Shown piece after piece: positions 1 to 8,459 of a stretch of 50,434 nucleotides of DNA. The position numbers were made by a program, and so were the translations under genes. Below the pieces are notes generated by a model that saw only the letters and a program-made list of their open reading frames with translations, had not been told where the DNA came from and searched no databases. The DNA lies in NCBI RefSeq assembly GCF_002234615.1, contig NZ_NMQW01000079.1, positions 1 to 50,434 on the forward strand, written 5' to 3'. Origin of the DNA: Paenibacillus rigui (GTDB lineage Bacteria > Bacillota > Bacilli > Paenibacillales > NBRC-103111). The stretch's first letter is position 1, and every line of letters starts with the position of its first letter.

Positions 1-6
1 TTAAAG

Positions 7-45
7 AGTCTTGAGAGTAATATCTCAAGACTTTTTTCTTTTTTC
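7..45 (+). terminator. Intrinsic terminator of a gene left of the window
   Basis: Ten-base arms (agtcttgaga and tctcaagact) around a six-base loop are followed at once by a long T-rich run. The T run lies on the plus side, so it should end a plus-strand transcript entering from outside the window. Confidence 0.8.
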
Positions 46-108
46 TAAGGAGTCAGCATTGGAACGTTGGTCTGTAAGGAAACGACGGTAAAGCCAGTTG
101 TCCTTAGA

Positions 109-136
109 AGCCACCCCCGGGGGTGGCTTTTTGCTT
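109..136 (+). terminator. Very strong GC hairpin with T tail
   Basis: A perfect 20-base palindrome, agccacccccgggggtggct, is followed by ttttgcttttt on the plus strand. It lies just past the stop codon of the leftward potassium transporter, but the T run is on the plus side, so as a terminator it fits plus-strand transcription. Its stem may also shield the 3' end of the leftward mRNA. It is a second terminator within 100 bases of the first. Confidence 0.6.
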
Positions 137-137
137 T

Positions 138-1496
138 TTAGCCGACAATCAGCTTTTCCTCGGGATAACGGAGGTCTGCCTGGGGCCTGCCGGACATCAT
201 GGAGGTCAAGAACAGCATCATGCCAATACGTCCGATAAACATGAGAAGGACCAATGTGATTTTGCTCGGGGCAGAGAGCTCGCTCGTTATGCCTGTAGAC
301 AAGCCGCAGGTACCGAAAGCGGAGCTGACCTCGAAGAGCACGGAAATGAGATCGAACCGGTGACCCTCGGCTATCAGGATAGCAAAAATACCTGACAAAA
401 CCAGTGCAGCACCCGTAGCACAAAATATATAGCATTTCATCACATCTTCTTGCCGGACCGATCTTTTGAATACCCGGATTTCCGTGCGGCCGCGGGCAAA
501 GGTAAGGACCGACAAGACAATTACCGCTATCGTAGTCGTCCGGACGCCTCCGCCCATACTGGAAGGACTGGCGCCGATAAACATAAGCAAGGAGAGCAGC
601 AGCTTGCTGGCATCTGTCACCTCGGCATAATTAAAGGTAGCCAAACCTGCGCTCCGTGCGGTAACGGAAGAGAAGAGCGAGTTGAAGAACACTTCCGATC
701 CATTTTTATTGGCAAAAGCATGCGAGCCTTCTGTAATCCACATGCCTAAAGCCCCGCCAACCAGTAAAATTCCGAACGTGAAGGTGGTCACCTTGGTATA
801 CAAGGAGAATCGAAAACGGTTCGGTTGCTTTACTTGTGTAAGATACGATACCAGCTCGACCAGAACGGGAAACCCGATGCCGCCCATAATAATAAGCAGC
901 ATGGTCAAGGTTTGTACGGCATAATGGTGTGAGTAATCGATCATGGAGTTGCCGAACAGATCGAATCCCGCATTCGTGTAGGCTGAGACGGAATGAAATA
1001 GCCCATAATAGAGGGCGGATCCCAGACCTTGAGCTTGTCCGTTGTAATAAAAGTAGAAAGCAAAAATGATGCCGCTGATTCCTTCCAATAACAAGGTGAT
1101 GCCGATAATGAGCCGAATCAAGTACACGATACCCGAGAGATTGTACCGGTTCTGGTCGATCATCAACAGCTTTCTTTGCCATAAGCCGATGGACTGACCC
1201 AGCAGCAACCAATAAAAGCTCCCCATGGCCATAATACCTAGCCCACCTAGCTGAAAACCTATCATTAAGATAACCGCTCCAAAGCGGCTGAATGTATCAG
1301 CTGTGCTTACGGTAGTTAATCCCGTAACACTTACGGCACTGACTGCTGTAAAAAATCCATCGATCCAAGACAAGTGAACTCCCTGCTTGTGACTAATAGG
1401 GAGCATCAATAAGACTGTGATCAGCAAAGTGGCAGCAAAATAGGAAATAACGATCCACCTTGCTGCAGACAAGCGAGCCATTGACTTCCTGCGCAT
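138..1496 (-). CDS. ktrB: KtrB/TrkH-family potassium uptake channel subunit
   Basis: Membrane pore of a Ktr-type K+ uptake system, which in Firmicutes works with a cytoplasmic RCK subunit (KtrA or KtrC) that binds nucleotides and c-di-AMP. The sequence shows the four-fold repeated pore design of the SKT family: filter-like stretches SVTGLTT, TNAGFD, RSAGLAT and TCGLST, each followed by a hydrophobic segment. About 452 residues is normal for KtrB. A longer frame begins with TTG at 1526, but AGAGGA stands nine bases before the ATG at 1496 and inside the longer version, so the ATG is preferred. No ktrA lies next to it, so the RCK partner must be encoded elsewhere. No c-di-AMP riboswitch was recognised in the 350 bases upstream. 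Confidence 0.9.
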   Translation of the reverse strand: MRRKSMARLSAARWIVISYFAATLLITVLLMLPISHKQGVHLSWIDGFFTAVSAVSVTGLTTVSTADTFSRFGAVILMIGFQLGGLGIMAMGSFYWLLLGQSIGLWQRKLLMIDQNRYNLSGIVYLIRLIIGITLLLEGISGIIFAFYFYYNGQAQGLGSALYYGLFHSVSAYTNAGFDLFGNSMIDYSHHYAVQTLTMLLIIMGGIGFPVLVELVSYLTQVKQPNRFRFSLYTKVTTFTFGILLVGGALGMWITEGSHAFANKNGSEVFFNSLFSSVTARSAGLATFNYAEVTDASKLLLSLLMFIGASPSSMGGGVRTTTIAVIVLSVLTFARGRTEIRVFKRSVRQEDVMKCYIFCATGAALVLSGIFAILIAEGHRFDLISVLFEVSSAFGTCGLSTGITSELSAPSKITLVLLMFIGRIGMMLFLTSMMSGRPQADLRYPEEKLIVG

Positions 1497-1657
1497 CGTT
1501 GCGATTCCTCTTTCTTTTTGTTTCAAGTGTTGTTTCGACCGGGCATGATCTATTTAGAGCAAATTCATGTTTTATAGTTCTCCGTATTGCTTTTTTGTAA
1601 TCATAGACAGGGCTATCATCATCTGCTTATGCCTTTTTTTCAGCGGCCGGATATGGG

Positions 1658-1818
1658 TTATCAACAGGGGATTGTCCCACAAGCAAGCATTACTTATCCC
1701 CATGGGGATAACCGAAGTTGATTTAATGATTATCTACATATCTACAAATGTTTATGGATAAATGCATCAGGAGCAATCCACAGCATCATCGGTCCTTCCG
1801 AGTACATGGTTATACACA
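1658..1818. promoter_or_regulatory. Cluster of DnaA-box-like 9-mers
   Basis: The 350-base gap between the divergent ends of two genes holds one perfect DnaA box (TTATACACA, 1810-1818) and several one-mismatch versions: TTATCAACA (1658), TTATCCCCA on both strands of a perfect 18-base palindrome (1694-1711), TTATCTACA (1730) and TTATCCATA on the minus strand (1753-1761). The surroundings are AT-rich. Clusters of this kind away from the origin are known in Bacillus subtilis as DnaA-binding clusters that help time replication initiation. Binding here is inferred. I see no gene in this gap. Confidence 0.5.
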
Positions 1819-1846
1819 AATACGGCTGTTTCGGTATGCAGGAGTA

Positions 1847-2377
1847 TTAAGCTTGTGTTAGGGAGGAGGGGATCTGTTTGAGAAAATGTTCCGCTTCCTT
1901 CGGAGAACGTAGAATAATGACGGTCTTTTGGCCGCTTAATGCGGTTAGCCGGTTTAGCAGGGCGGGGCGTTGTTTTTTTCGAAAGTTCCAAATCCATTTC
2001 AAAAATTGCAGTTCAAACCGTTCAGGACAGCCGGCTGTTAAGTCAGGCCTTGTTTTGCCGCGGTACATAAGAGTTCTTTTGACGGCCCGGTATAGACATA
2101 AATAGGTGGGCATATCGAGCCAAATGATCGTATCCGCCGCCTGCAGCCGGATGTCCAATGTTCGGGCATAGTTTCCGTCTATAATCCATTGGCCGCCCTG
2201 CACTAGTTGGCGTTGAAACGCATCCCATTCCTCTCTCGGGGTAGGCACCCAACCAGGCTTCCAATGCAGAGCATCCAGATGGTACACGGGTAAGCCTGTA
2301 TGTTTGCCCAGCTGTCTCGAAAATGTGGATTTGCCGGCACCGGCGGAGCCGATAATTGCGATTTTACTCCAAGTCAT
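1847..2377 (-). CDS. flaR: FlaR-type P-loop kinase-like protein
   Basis: Small cytoplasmic ATPase of the family annotated as DNA topology modulation protein FlaR, related by fold to adenylate kinase. The Walker A motif GSAGAGKST is near residues 10-18, followed by YHLDALHW, DGNYARTLDIRL and IIWLDMP, all typical of this family. Its real substrate is not established. An in-frame GTG lies at 2386, but AAGGAG is eight bases before the ATG at 2377, which gives a 176-residue protein. It appears monocistronic: the gene upstream on this strand is the distant metal ATPase, with an opposite-strand gene between them. The family assignment is confident; the role is not. Confidence 0.85.
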   Translation of the reverse strand: MTWSKIAIIGSAGAGKSTFSRQLGKHTGLPVYHLDALHWKPGWVPTPREEWDAFQRQLVQGGQWIIDGNYARTLDIRLQAADTIIWLDMPTYLCLYRAVKRTLMYRGKTRPDLTAGCPERFELQFLKWIWNFRKKQRPALLNRLTALSGQKTVIILRSPKEAEHFLKQIPSSLTQA

Positions 2378-2600
2378 AGCAATCACTCCTTACCTTAAGG
2401 TTAAAATAAGGACCCTTTTTCATCCTACCATAAAAATGGGTCTGGTATTTATTTGGGGATTACTTTTAGCATCCAAAATTTGCTGAAAGTCATTTTAAGA
2501 GACTTTACAGTTGACGCTCAGGGACAATTCAGCTTGGGCCTATATTATAGGGGATGTAAACAAGAAACACCACAAATAAAAATAAACGGAGGAATAAACT

Positions 2601-3503
2601 ATGAAAATGAATAAAAAATTAGTCGCAGCCACTTTGGGAGCCGTATTCGTATTCAGTGCTATGGGATCCGCTTTTGCCGCTGAGGTTCCTGTACAAAACC
2701 GGGACCAGGCGCAATCTAAATATTTTGCAGATAAAAGTAACGTGAATGTTGATTTGAACCAGCTTGCAGCCAATAAAGGCATTACGGTAGATGAGCTGAA
2801 GGCTCAGATGAAGCAAGGACGCGGAAATGAAGGAAACCGCCGTGGCGGTGCGAATTTAGAGCAGCTAGCAGCGGAAAAAGGAATCACCGTGGACGAGCTG
2901 AAGGCACAGATGGAGCAGGAGCGCCAAGCGAAGCTGGAAGCGACGGCAGCGGAGAAAGGGATCACCGTTGATGAGCTGAAAGCGCAAATGGAGCAGGAGC
3001 GTGGGGGCAAGGACGGCGGTAACCACGGTGGGTTTAACCTGGAGCAGCTAGCAGCAGAGAAAGGGATCACCGTGGACGAGCTGAAGGCGCAGATGGAGCA
3101 GGAGCGTGGGGGCAAGGACGGCGGTAACCACGGTGGGTTTAACCTGGAGCAGCTAGCAGCGGAAAAAGGAATCACCGTGGACGAGCTGAGGGCGCATATG
3201 GAGCAGGAGCGCCAAGCAAAGTTGGAGGCGACGGCAGCCGAGAAGGGCATTACGGTAGATGAGCTGAAAGCGCAGATGGAGCAGCAGCGTGGGGGCAAGG
3301 ACGGCGGTAACCGCGGTGGAGCGAACTTGGAGCAGCTAGCAGCAGAGAAAGGAATCACCGTGGATGAGCTGAAGGCACAGATGGAGCAGGAGCGCCAAGC
3401 GAAGCTGGAAGCAATGGCAGCGGAGAAAGGCGTGACGGTGGATGAGCTGAAAGCGCAAATGGAGCAGCAGCGCGCGGCACACCAGCCGCAGGGAACAAAC
3501 TAA
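2601..3503 (+). CDS. Secreted tandem-repeat protein (eight AAEKGITVDELKAQMEQ units)
   Basis: A signal peptide (MKMNKK, hydrophobic core, cleavage after SAFA near residue 27) leads a 300-residue protein that is almost entirely repeats. Eight copies of a helical unit close to LAAEKGITVDELKAQMEQ occur, joined by two linkers: a short charged one (ERQAKLEA) and a longer Gly/His-rich one (GGKDGGNHGGFNLEQ). Two long units are nearly identical in DNA, with a period of 105 bases from about 3001. The KGITVDEL core suggests a helix-turn-helix hairpin, and the whole may form an extended coiled or solenoid rod. GGAGG sits six bases before the ATG. I do not recognise the family. A wall-associated or extracellular structural or binding role is only a guess. 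Confidence 0.8.
   Translation: MKMNKKLVAATLGAVFVFSAMGSAFAAEVPVQNRDQAQSKYFADKSNVNVDLNQLAANKGITVDELKAQMKQGRGNEGNRRGGANLEQLAAEKGITVDELKAQMEQERQAKLEATAAEKGITVDELKAQMEQERGGKDGGNHGGFNLEQLAAEKGITVDELKAQMEQERGGKDGGNHGGFNLEQLAAEKGITVDELRAHMEQERQAKLEATAAEKGITVDELKAQMEQQRGGKDGGNRGGANLEQLAAEKGITVDELKAQMEQERQAKLEAMAAEKGVTVDELKAQMEQQRAAHQPQGTN
2999..3208 (+). repeat. Near-identical 105-bp direct repeats in coding DNA
   Basis: Two consecutive units of 105 bases (35 codons) are almost the same at DNA level, whereas the other units differ at many third positions. This suggests a recent duplication by slippage or unequal recombination and a likely variable copy number between strains. Confidence 0.7.
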
Positions 3504-3540
3504 AGCTTTAGGGGAGGACAATAGACCTCTGCGTGAAATA

Positions 3541-3583
3541 AAAACGAGCCTTCCCGACATCATGCGGGATGGCTCGTTTTTTT
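3541..3583 (+). terminator. Terminator after the repeat-protein gene
   Basis: The arms aaaacgagcc and ggctcgtttt extend inward with tcccg/cggga (one t-t mismatch) around an eight-base loop, and a T run follows. It ends the repeat-protein transcript. A/T runs flank both sides, so it may also act for the leftward metal-ATPase transcript. Confidence 0.8.
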
Positions 3584-3689
3584 GAATGCTGTAACAATGT
3601 ATATTTATCGAATCAACTTCTACTGACTTTGGCAGCACTCTGATCCAGTTCAGCAGTTCATTGAAAGACGGGGAAGCGGTTGGCCCTGC

Positions 3690-6197
3690 TTAGACTGCCC
3701 GTTCCGGTCCCCGTTCGATGAGCAGCGTGAGACTGATCAAGGTGATGAGAATTGTCGCGCCCATATCGGACAGAATGGCGAACCATAATGTGAGCCAGCC
3801 GGGGATGGTGAGGAGCAGCGCAGCCAGCTTCAGGCCCATGGCAATGCCCAGATTCAGACGAATCGTCCGGTTCACCCGGCGGGCGATTCGAATGGCTTCG
3901 GGCAGCTTGCCCAGGTGGTCCTGCATCAGCACGATGTCCGCCGTTTCGATGGCGCTATCGGTGCCTTTGCCCATCGCGATGCCGAGCTCGGCTGCGGCCA
4001 GGGCGGGGGCGTCGTTGATGCCGTCGCCGACCATGGCGACGCGGCCTTCCTGCATCAGCCCGCGGATTTGGGCGACCTTGTCCTGCGGGAGCAGGCCCCC
4101 ATAGTAGGCGGTTACGCCTACGGCATGGGCGACCTTGGCCGCGGTTTGCGGATGGTCGCCGGTCAGCATGACCGTGCGGCGAATTCCACCGCCTGCATGC
4201 AGCGCCGCGATCACCTCGCGGCTCTCGGGGCGAATCTCGTCGGCGATGCCGAACATGCCGAGTACGGCTTCTTCATCGGCCACGAGCACGAGCGTGAGCC
4301 CTTCTGCTTTGAGCTGCTCCACTTCACGCTGCACGGAGGCCGGCAGCGTAAGGTGACTCAGGTGCGCTTCGTTGCCCAGCCAGTAGCGCTTGCCCTCGAT
4401 AACCGCTTCGATGCCGCGGCCCGAAGCGGTCTGGATGTCCGGAGAGGTATCCGCAGCATGAGCCGGTATTTTTTTGCTTGCGAGCTCCTTCATGATTGCC
4501 TTGGCAAGCGGATGGGTCGACGATTGTTCCATGGCGCCGGCGATGCGGTAAAACCGCTCTTTATCCGCGGTAAAGATGACCGTCCGTTCTACGTGCGGCT
4601 CGCCTAGTGTGAGCGTACCGGTTTTGTCGAAGGCCAGTGTGTTGATCCGGCCCAGCTGTTCAAGAAATACGCCGCCTTTGATAAGAATCCCGTGCCGTGC
4701 ATTGCGGGTAATTCCAGCCACAATCGCGATTGGGGATGCAAGGATCAGGGCGCAAGGACAGCCGACGATGAGGACAGCGAGTCCTTGATACAGCCATTCT
4801 TTCCAGCTGCCCTGAAACAACAGCGGCGGGATGATAACGACCAGAAGTGCAATGATCATAATGGCTGGCGTGTAATATTTGGCGAACCGGTTAATAAATA
4901 ATTCCGTCGGTGTTTTCGTTTCCTGCGCTTCCTGCACAAGGTGAAGAATGCGGGCGAGAGAGGAGTCCTCGTAGGCTTTCTCGATCTCGATTTGCAGCAA
5001 ACCGTCCTGGTTGATGCTGCCGCCAAAGACCGAATCGCCCTTAGCTTTACTAAGCGGCAGCGATTCTCCGGTGATCGCCGCTTCGTTCACGCTGGCCGTG
5101 CCTTCCACCACACGGCCGTCGGAAGGAATCTTCTCTCCGGCCCTGACCAGCACCCGGTCTCCGACCTTCAGCGATTCGATGGGGACGATAGTTTCTTTAC
5201 CGCCGTGGAGCAGGATCGCTTGCTTCGGCGCGACCTGGAGCAGTGTCTCCATGCTGCGCCGGGCTTTTTCCATGCCCATGCCTTCCAGCTTCTCGTTGAT
5301 CCCGAACAAAATCGCAACCAGCGTTGCTTCCTTCCACTCCCCGATGCCGATGGCACCGATCAGGGCGACAGTCATCAGAGTGTCCATATTGAACTGCAGC
5401 CGCAGCAGCCGCTTCAGCCCCTTGATGAATGTGCCGTAGCCGCTAAGTACAATGGCCGCCAGATAGAGGATAATGCTGACAGGCATAGGCAGGCGATCCT
5501 GAATCAACAAAGCCGCTCCATACAATACGGCGGAAATGATAAGCTGGCGCGTTTGACTGGTGCTGCCGTGCGAATGGTCATGGTCATGGTCGTCATCTGC
5601 AGCGTGGTCGTGATGATGCCCTAAGCTTGCTGCAGGATCAGGGTCATGATCGTGAGCATGGCCGTCGTGAACAGAAGCAGGGATGTTCCCGGCGTGAGCA
5701 GGGTGCCCTTGAGGATGACCATGTCCATGGCCGCCATGGGCTGTAGCAGCGCTGCTCCCTTCGTGGGCAGCATGCCCTTGTCCAGTGCGATCCTTGCTGA
5801 GTCCTTGGGTATGCTTGTGATCGTGGGCAGGCGCTTCTCCGAAAGGCTGCAGACTCGAATGCAATGCATTTGTTTGATACGCATCGGAATTCCCTGCATC
5901 ATCGTCTACTGCGGTCTGCTCCAAACCGGCTGCATGCTCCGAATGAGGCAAGGAGATACCGCTTGAAGGCGCAGCATCGGGCGCTCGTCTTATTTTGGCG
6001 GGGGCTGCCTCCAGGTAAGCCCCGTCTCCTTTTAAAATTTCACGTATTCTCGGCAGTGGTACCTTCGGGTCTACCCGCAGTCTCCCGCTGTTATAGCTTA
6101 ACGTTGCGCTTGCCCCGTGCTCAAGCTTTTGAATCTGCTCTTCGAGCTCTCGGGTGCAGTTGGCGCAGCTGAGTCCTTTGACACGATATTCTTGCAT
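3690..6197 (-). CDS. Heavy-metal P1B-type ATPase (Zn/Cd/Co efflux) with His-rich linker
   Basis: Membrane pump that exports divalent soft metals using ATP. Order of parts in 835 residues: an N-terminal heavy-metal-associated domain with the CANC motif (residues 11-14); a linker with 23 histidines between residues 125 and 210, many as HGH or HDH; the first membrane segments; the actuator TGES (376-379); the metal-binding CPC in the transmembrane ion path (480-482); the phosphorylation motif DKTGT (524-528); the HP motif (562-563); and GDGINDAP near 730. CPC with an adjacent CzrA-like sensor favours Zn/Cd/Co over copper. AGGAG is just upstream of the ATG. It lies 86 bases downstream of the sensor gene, same strand, probably one operon. 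The His-rich linker is longer than in plain CadA and may buffer zinc. Confidence 0.93.
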   Translation of the reverse strand: MQEYRVKGLSCANCTRELEEQIQKLEHGASATLSYNSGRLRVDPKVPLPRIREILKGDGAYLEAAPAKIRRAPDAAPSSGISLPHSEHAAGLEQTAVDDDAGNSDAYQTNALHSSLQPFGEAPAHDHKHTQGLSKDRTGQGHAAHEGSSAATAHGGHGHGHPQGHPAHAGNIPASVHDGHAHDHDPDPAASLGHHHDHAADDDHDHDHSHGSTSQTRQLIISAVLYGAALLIQDRLPMPVSIILYLAAIVLSGYGTFIKGLKRLLRLQFNMDTLMTVALIGAIGIGEWKEATLVAILFGINEKLEGMGMEKARRSMETLLQVAPKQAILLHGGKETIVPIESLKVGDRVLVRAGEKIPSDGRVVEGTASVNEAAITGESLPLSKAKGDSVFGGSINQDGLLQIEIEKAYEDSSLARILHLVQEAQETKTPTELFINRFAKYYTPAIMIIALLVVIIPPLLFQGSWKEWLYQGLAVLIVGCPCALILASPIAIVAGITRNARHGILIKGGVFLEQLGRINTLAFDKTGTLTLGEPHVERTVIFTADKERFYRIAGAMEQSSTHPLAKAIMKELASKKIPAHAADTSPDIQTASGRGIEAVIEGKRYWLGNEAHLSHLTLPASVQREVEQLKAEGLTLVLVADEEAVLGMFGIADEIRPESREVIAALHAGGGIRRTVMLTGDHPQTAAKVAHAVGVTAYYGGLLPQDKVAQIRGLMQEGRVAMVGDGINDAPALAAAELGIAMGKGTDSAIETADIVLMQDHLGKLPEAIRIARRVNRTIRLNLGIAMGLKLAALLLTIPGWLTLWFAILSDMGATILITLISLTLLIERGPERAV

Positions 6198-6283
6198 GAG
6201 CCTCTCCTCTTTCCACCCCTGAACGGTCGCGCGAATGCGGCGGCTGACGGGGGTTCAGCAGTGTGAAACGAATAGGAACCTAG

Positions 6284-6616
6284 CTAATCATGGTTGGCGT
6301 GATGAATGGCCTGAGTGAGCAAATCCATGACATGCTCATCATCGTGCGAATAATAGAGCGTCGTACCGGCGCGGCGAAACTTGACCAGACGCAAATTTTT
6401 GAGAAAGCGCAGCTGATGCGATACGGTTGATTGCAGTAAGGACAGCTCGTCGGCAATTTCGTTGACGGAGCATTCTTTTTGCGATAATAAGTATAGAATT
6501 CGGATGCGCGTCGTATCGGACAACGCTTTAAACGTCTGGGAAACCATAAACAAGGATTCTTCATCCAACGTTCGTACAGCAGTGTCAGGCTGCTGCGGAA
6601 GATTATAAGATTCCAT
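6284..6616 (-). CDS. czrA: ArsR/SmtB-family metal sensor repressor, CzrA-like
   Basis: Winged-helix repressor of 110 residues that leaves DNA when it binds metal. The HTH lies around [24 protein letters not shown]. The C-terminal helix carries D-x-H spaced from H-x-x-H (DDEHV...AIHHANHD), which matches the alpha-5 zinc/cobalt site of Staphylococcus CzrA, so zinc-type sensing is well supported. The alpha-3 cadmium/lead cysteine motif of CadC (ELCVCD) is absent: here it reads KECSVN with a single Cys. GGAGG is six bases before the ATG. The gene heads the operon with the metal ATPase downstream and has a palindromic operator in its promoter region, so it very likely represses itself and the pump. 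Confidence 0.93.
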   Translation of the reverse strand: MESYNLPQQPDTAVRTLDEESLFMVSQTFKALSDTTRIRILYLLSQKECSVNEIADELSLLQSTVSHQLRFLKNLRLVKFRRAGTTLYYSHDDEHVMDLLTQAIHHANHD

Positions 6617-6641
6617 ACAAGTCCTCCAAATCTCAAAAATG

Positions 6642-6667
6642 AATATATGAGTATATGTTCATATATT
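6642..6667 (-). promoter_or_regulatory. Probable CzrA operator
   Basis: Perfect nine-base inverted arms (aatatatga and tcatatatt) with an eight-base AT-rich centre lie about 25 bases upstream of the sensor start. It resembles the imperfect 12-2-12 TATATGAA-type operators of ArsR/SmtB proteins. The position suits repression of the sensor-pump operon. Confidence 0.7.
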
Positions 6668-6885
6668 AAATCATAATGACATCTTTTGTCAACGAGGCCT
6701 CTGTCTATTCTTTTCCTCGGCAGGTGAATAGCAGCCAGTCATTCTTGCGGAGGGCCTGCTTGGACTGCCTCCAGCGGCCGCCATATTTTAATTAGTTTTC
6801 CCGATTGCCCTTGGATTTACCATATTCATTGGAAAGCTTGCAGTTTCGCTTAGGCAGCGCCCATAATGGGAAGGAGTGATTCTGG

Positions 6886-6933
6886 ATGGCAAGAGCTCAA
6901 AGGCTGCTGGCCATGGGGCCTGTACCGGGATGA
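6886..6933 (+). CDS. Possible 15-codon leader peptide
   Basis: AAGGAG stands ten bases before an ATG that opens a 15-codon frame (MARAQRLLAMGPVPG) ending in TGA, 34 bases before the pentapeptide-protein start. The ribosome binding site is better than that of the gene it precedes, so translation of this leader could feed into the downstream gene. There is no further evidence, and it could be chance. Confidence 0.25.
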   Translation: MARAQRLLAMGPVPG

Positions 6934-6967
6934 CGCGATTGGAGAAACGAGAAGCGGGGGAGAACGG

Positions 6968-7573
6968 ATGTATTCCTATATCGAACAACAATATACGGAA
7001 GTGGATTTCAGTCATAAGGATTTGCGCGATGGGGAGCTGCGCCAGTGTACTTTTACACGCTGTCGGTTTCGCGGGGCGCATCTGGAGGAGGTATGGACCG
7101 TTGGCTGCCAATTCGTAGAATGCGACTTCTCGGGGGCACAGCTGAATGGATCGGTTCATACCGGCTCGGCCTTTACAAACTGCAGGTTCCATGGAGCAAA
7201 CCTGTTCGTATCCAAGTTCGAGGAGTGTAAAATGGTCGGCTCCGACTTCTCGGAAGCCTCTCTGGACGGTGTCACGATTGAAAAAGGGGACTGGTCCTAT
7301 ACCAGCCTGCGTCATGCCAATTTGTCCAAGCAGTCGATGAGGGGCGTTCGTTTTGTGGAAGCGGATTTGTACGAATGCAATCTGGAAAAATGTGATCTTC
7401 GTGACGCCGATTTCAGCAGGGCGCAGCTCAGCAGGGTTCGTCTGTTCGGCGCGGATCTTAGAGGGGCTGTGCTGGACGGGGTGAATTTCAAATCGTTCGA
7501 TGTCAAAGGCGCACGCATGGATGCGGGACAAGCCGTCGCTTTCCTCCGCTCCTACGGCGCCAAGGTAGAGTGA
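6968..7573 (+). CDS. Pentapeptide-repeat protein
   Basis: About 201 residues built of A(D/N)LXX-type five-residue repeats, for example FRGAHLEE, FSGAQLNG, FHGANLFV, FSEASLDG, FSRAQLSR, FGADLRGA. These stack into a right-handed square beta-helix, which in the Qnr/MfpA group mimics DNA and protects gyrase. This protein resembles the general family (several Firmicute paralogues of unknown role), and nothing here proves a gyrase link. The frame is open from 6866, but the ATG at 6968 has GGGGGAG just upstream and starts the sequence MYSYIEQQYTEVDF that fits the fold. The next gene is convergent and ends 13 bases away. Confidence 0.85.
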   Translation: MYSYIEQQYTEVDFSHKDLRDGELRQCTFTRCRFRGAHLEEVWTVGCQFVECDFSGAQLNGSVHTGSAFTNCRFHGANLFVSKFEECKMVGSDFSEASLDGVTIEKGDWSYTSLRHANLSKQSMRGVRFVEADLYECNLEKCDLRDADFSRAQLSRVRLFGADLRGAVLDGVNFKSFDVKGARMDAGQAVAFLRSYGAKVE

Positions 7574-7586
7574 AGGTACACTTGCA

Positions 7587-8387
7587 TTAATGAAGCGGTA
7601 CGATCCATCCGGTTTCCGCCAGACGGACGTGGGGCGGCAGCGCATAACCGTCCGGCTCTGCAGCCAAGCGAATGTCTACGCCATGGGACATATGGGTAAA
7701 GATGGCCCGGACAGGAGCCGTCTCCTCGAGCAATTGCAGTGCCTCCGTCATATCATAAACCGATCTTGTATGGAACGGCGCGTCCTCTTTATAAAAGTTG
7801 GTGCCGAGAATGAGCAGCTGCAGCCCGTATAAGGGGAGGAGCTCCTCTCCTTGCAGGTGAATGGAATCGGAGCAGTACGCAAAGCTGTAAGGGGTGTGTT
7901 CCGTACGATCGAAACGGTAAGCATAGGCATAGCCGTTCTTGCCATGGCACACTTTCCAGGGATGAATTCGCCACGATCCCCAATCGAGCCCGGCGCTGCA
8001 ATCATGAAGCTCGAGATGCTGCTCCAGCCACGAGAATTGCCTGCGGATGATCTCGAGTACTTCCAGGGGCGCGAATACGCGGCCTTTTTTGCCCTGCCAG
8101 CGGCAGGCATCCGCCCATTCCGGCAGCCCTGCGATATGGTCGAAATGCGCATGGGTTATGAGCACCTGGTCCATGTCCCTCAGGCCGAACTGCTCCATCT
8201 GCGTCCGCCAATCCGGCCCGCAGTCGATAAGCAGTGCTCCATGTGCGGCGGATTGCAGACTGACCGAGGAACGGTATCTCCGGTTCCGGCCTGTCGTTCT
8301 TGCTTCCTCACATATGGGGCAGGAGCAGTGAACCCGGGGAACCCCCATGGAGTCGCCTGTTCCCCAAAACATCAATGTATCCGTCAT
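7587..8387 (-). CDS. Metallo-beta-lactamase-fold hydrolase, PhnP-like
   Basis: About 266 residues. The metal site motif THAHFDHIAGLPE (HxHxDH) is clear, with further likely ligands in GPDW, in CSDS and near the C-terminal HMSHGVD. The start MTDTLMFWGTGDSMGVPRVHCSCPIC, with its Cys pair, is characteristic of PhnP-type phosphodiesterases, which cleave cyclic ribose phosphodiesters in phosphonate breakdown. No other phosphonate gene is nearby, so the true substrate is open. GAGG lies seven bases before the ATG at 8387. An upstream in-frame start at 8450 lacks such a site. The DnaA-box-rich gap lies upstream. Confidence 0.85.
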   Translation of the reverse strand: MTDTLMFWGTGDSMGVPRVHCSCPICEEARTTGRNRRYRSSVSLQSAAHGALLIDCGPDWRTQMEQFGLRDMDQVLITHAHFDHIAGLPEWADACRWQGKKGRVFAPLEVLEIIRRQFSWLEQHLELHDCSAGLDWGSWRIHPWKVCHGKNGYAYAYRFDRTEHTPYSFAYCSDSIHLQGEELLPLYGLQLLILGTNFYKEDAPFHTRSVYDMTEALQLLEETAPVRAIFTHMSHGVDIRLAAEPDGYALPPHVRLAETGWIVPLH

Positions 8388-8459
8388 AGCAGAACCTCTT
8401 TTGCCCAATAGTATTAATAAGAGCATAACAGCAATAGCAGGGGTGGACAAGGAAGCTGG

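Noticed and set aside
1567-1761. Plus-strand frame of 64 codons in the gap before flaR
   Set aside because: Overlaps the DnaA-box-like cluster, lacks a ribosome binding site and shows no protein-like composition.
1530-1850. Possible c-di-AMP riboswitch before ktrB
   Set aside because: No ydaO-type conserved blocks could be found on the minus strand.
2511-2546. TTGACG and TATATT as a promoter for the repeat protein
   Set aside because: The spacing is 24 bases, too long for sigma-A.
2804-3358. Long minus-strand frame opposite the repeat protein
   Set aside because: It only mirrors the repeat coding (Ser/Cys/Pro-rich), with no ribosome binding site.
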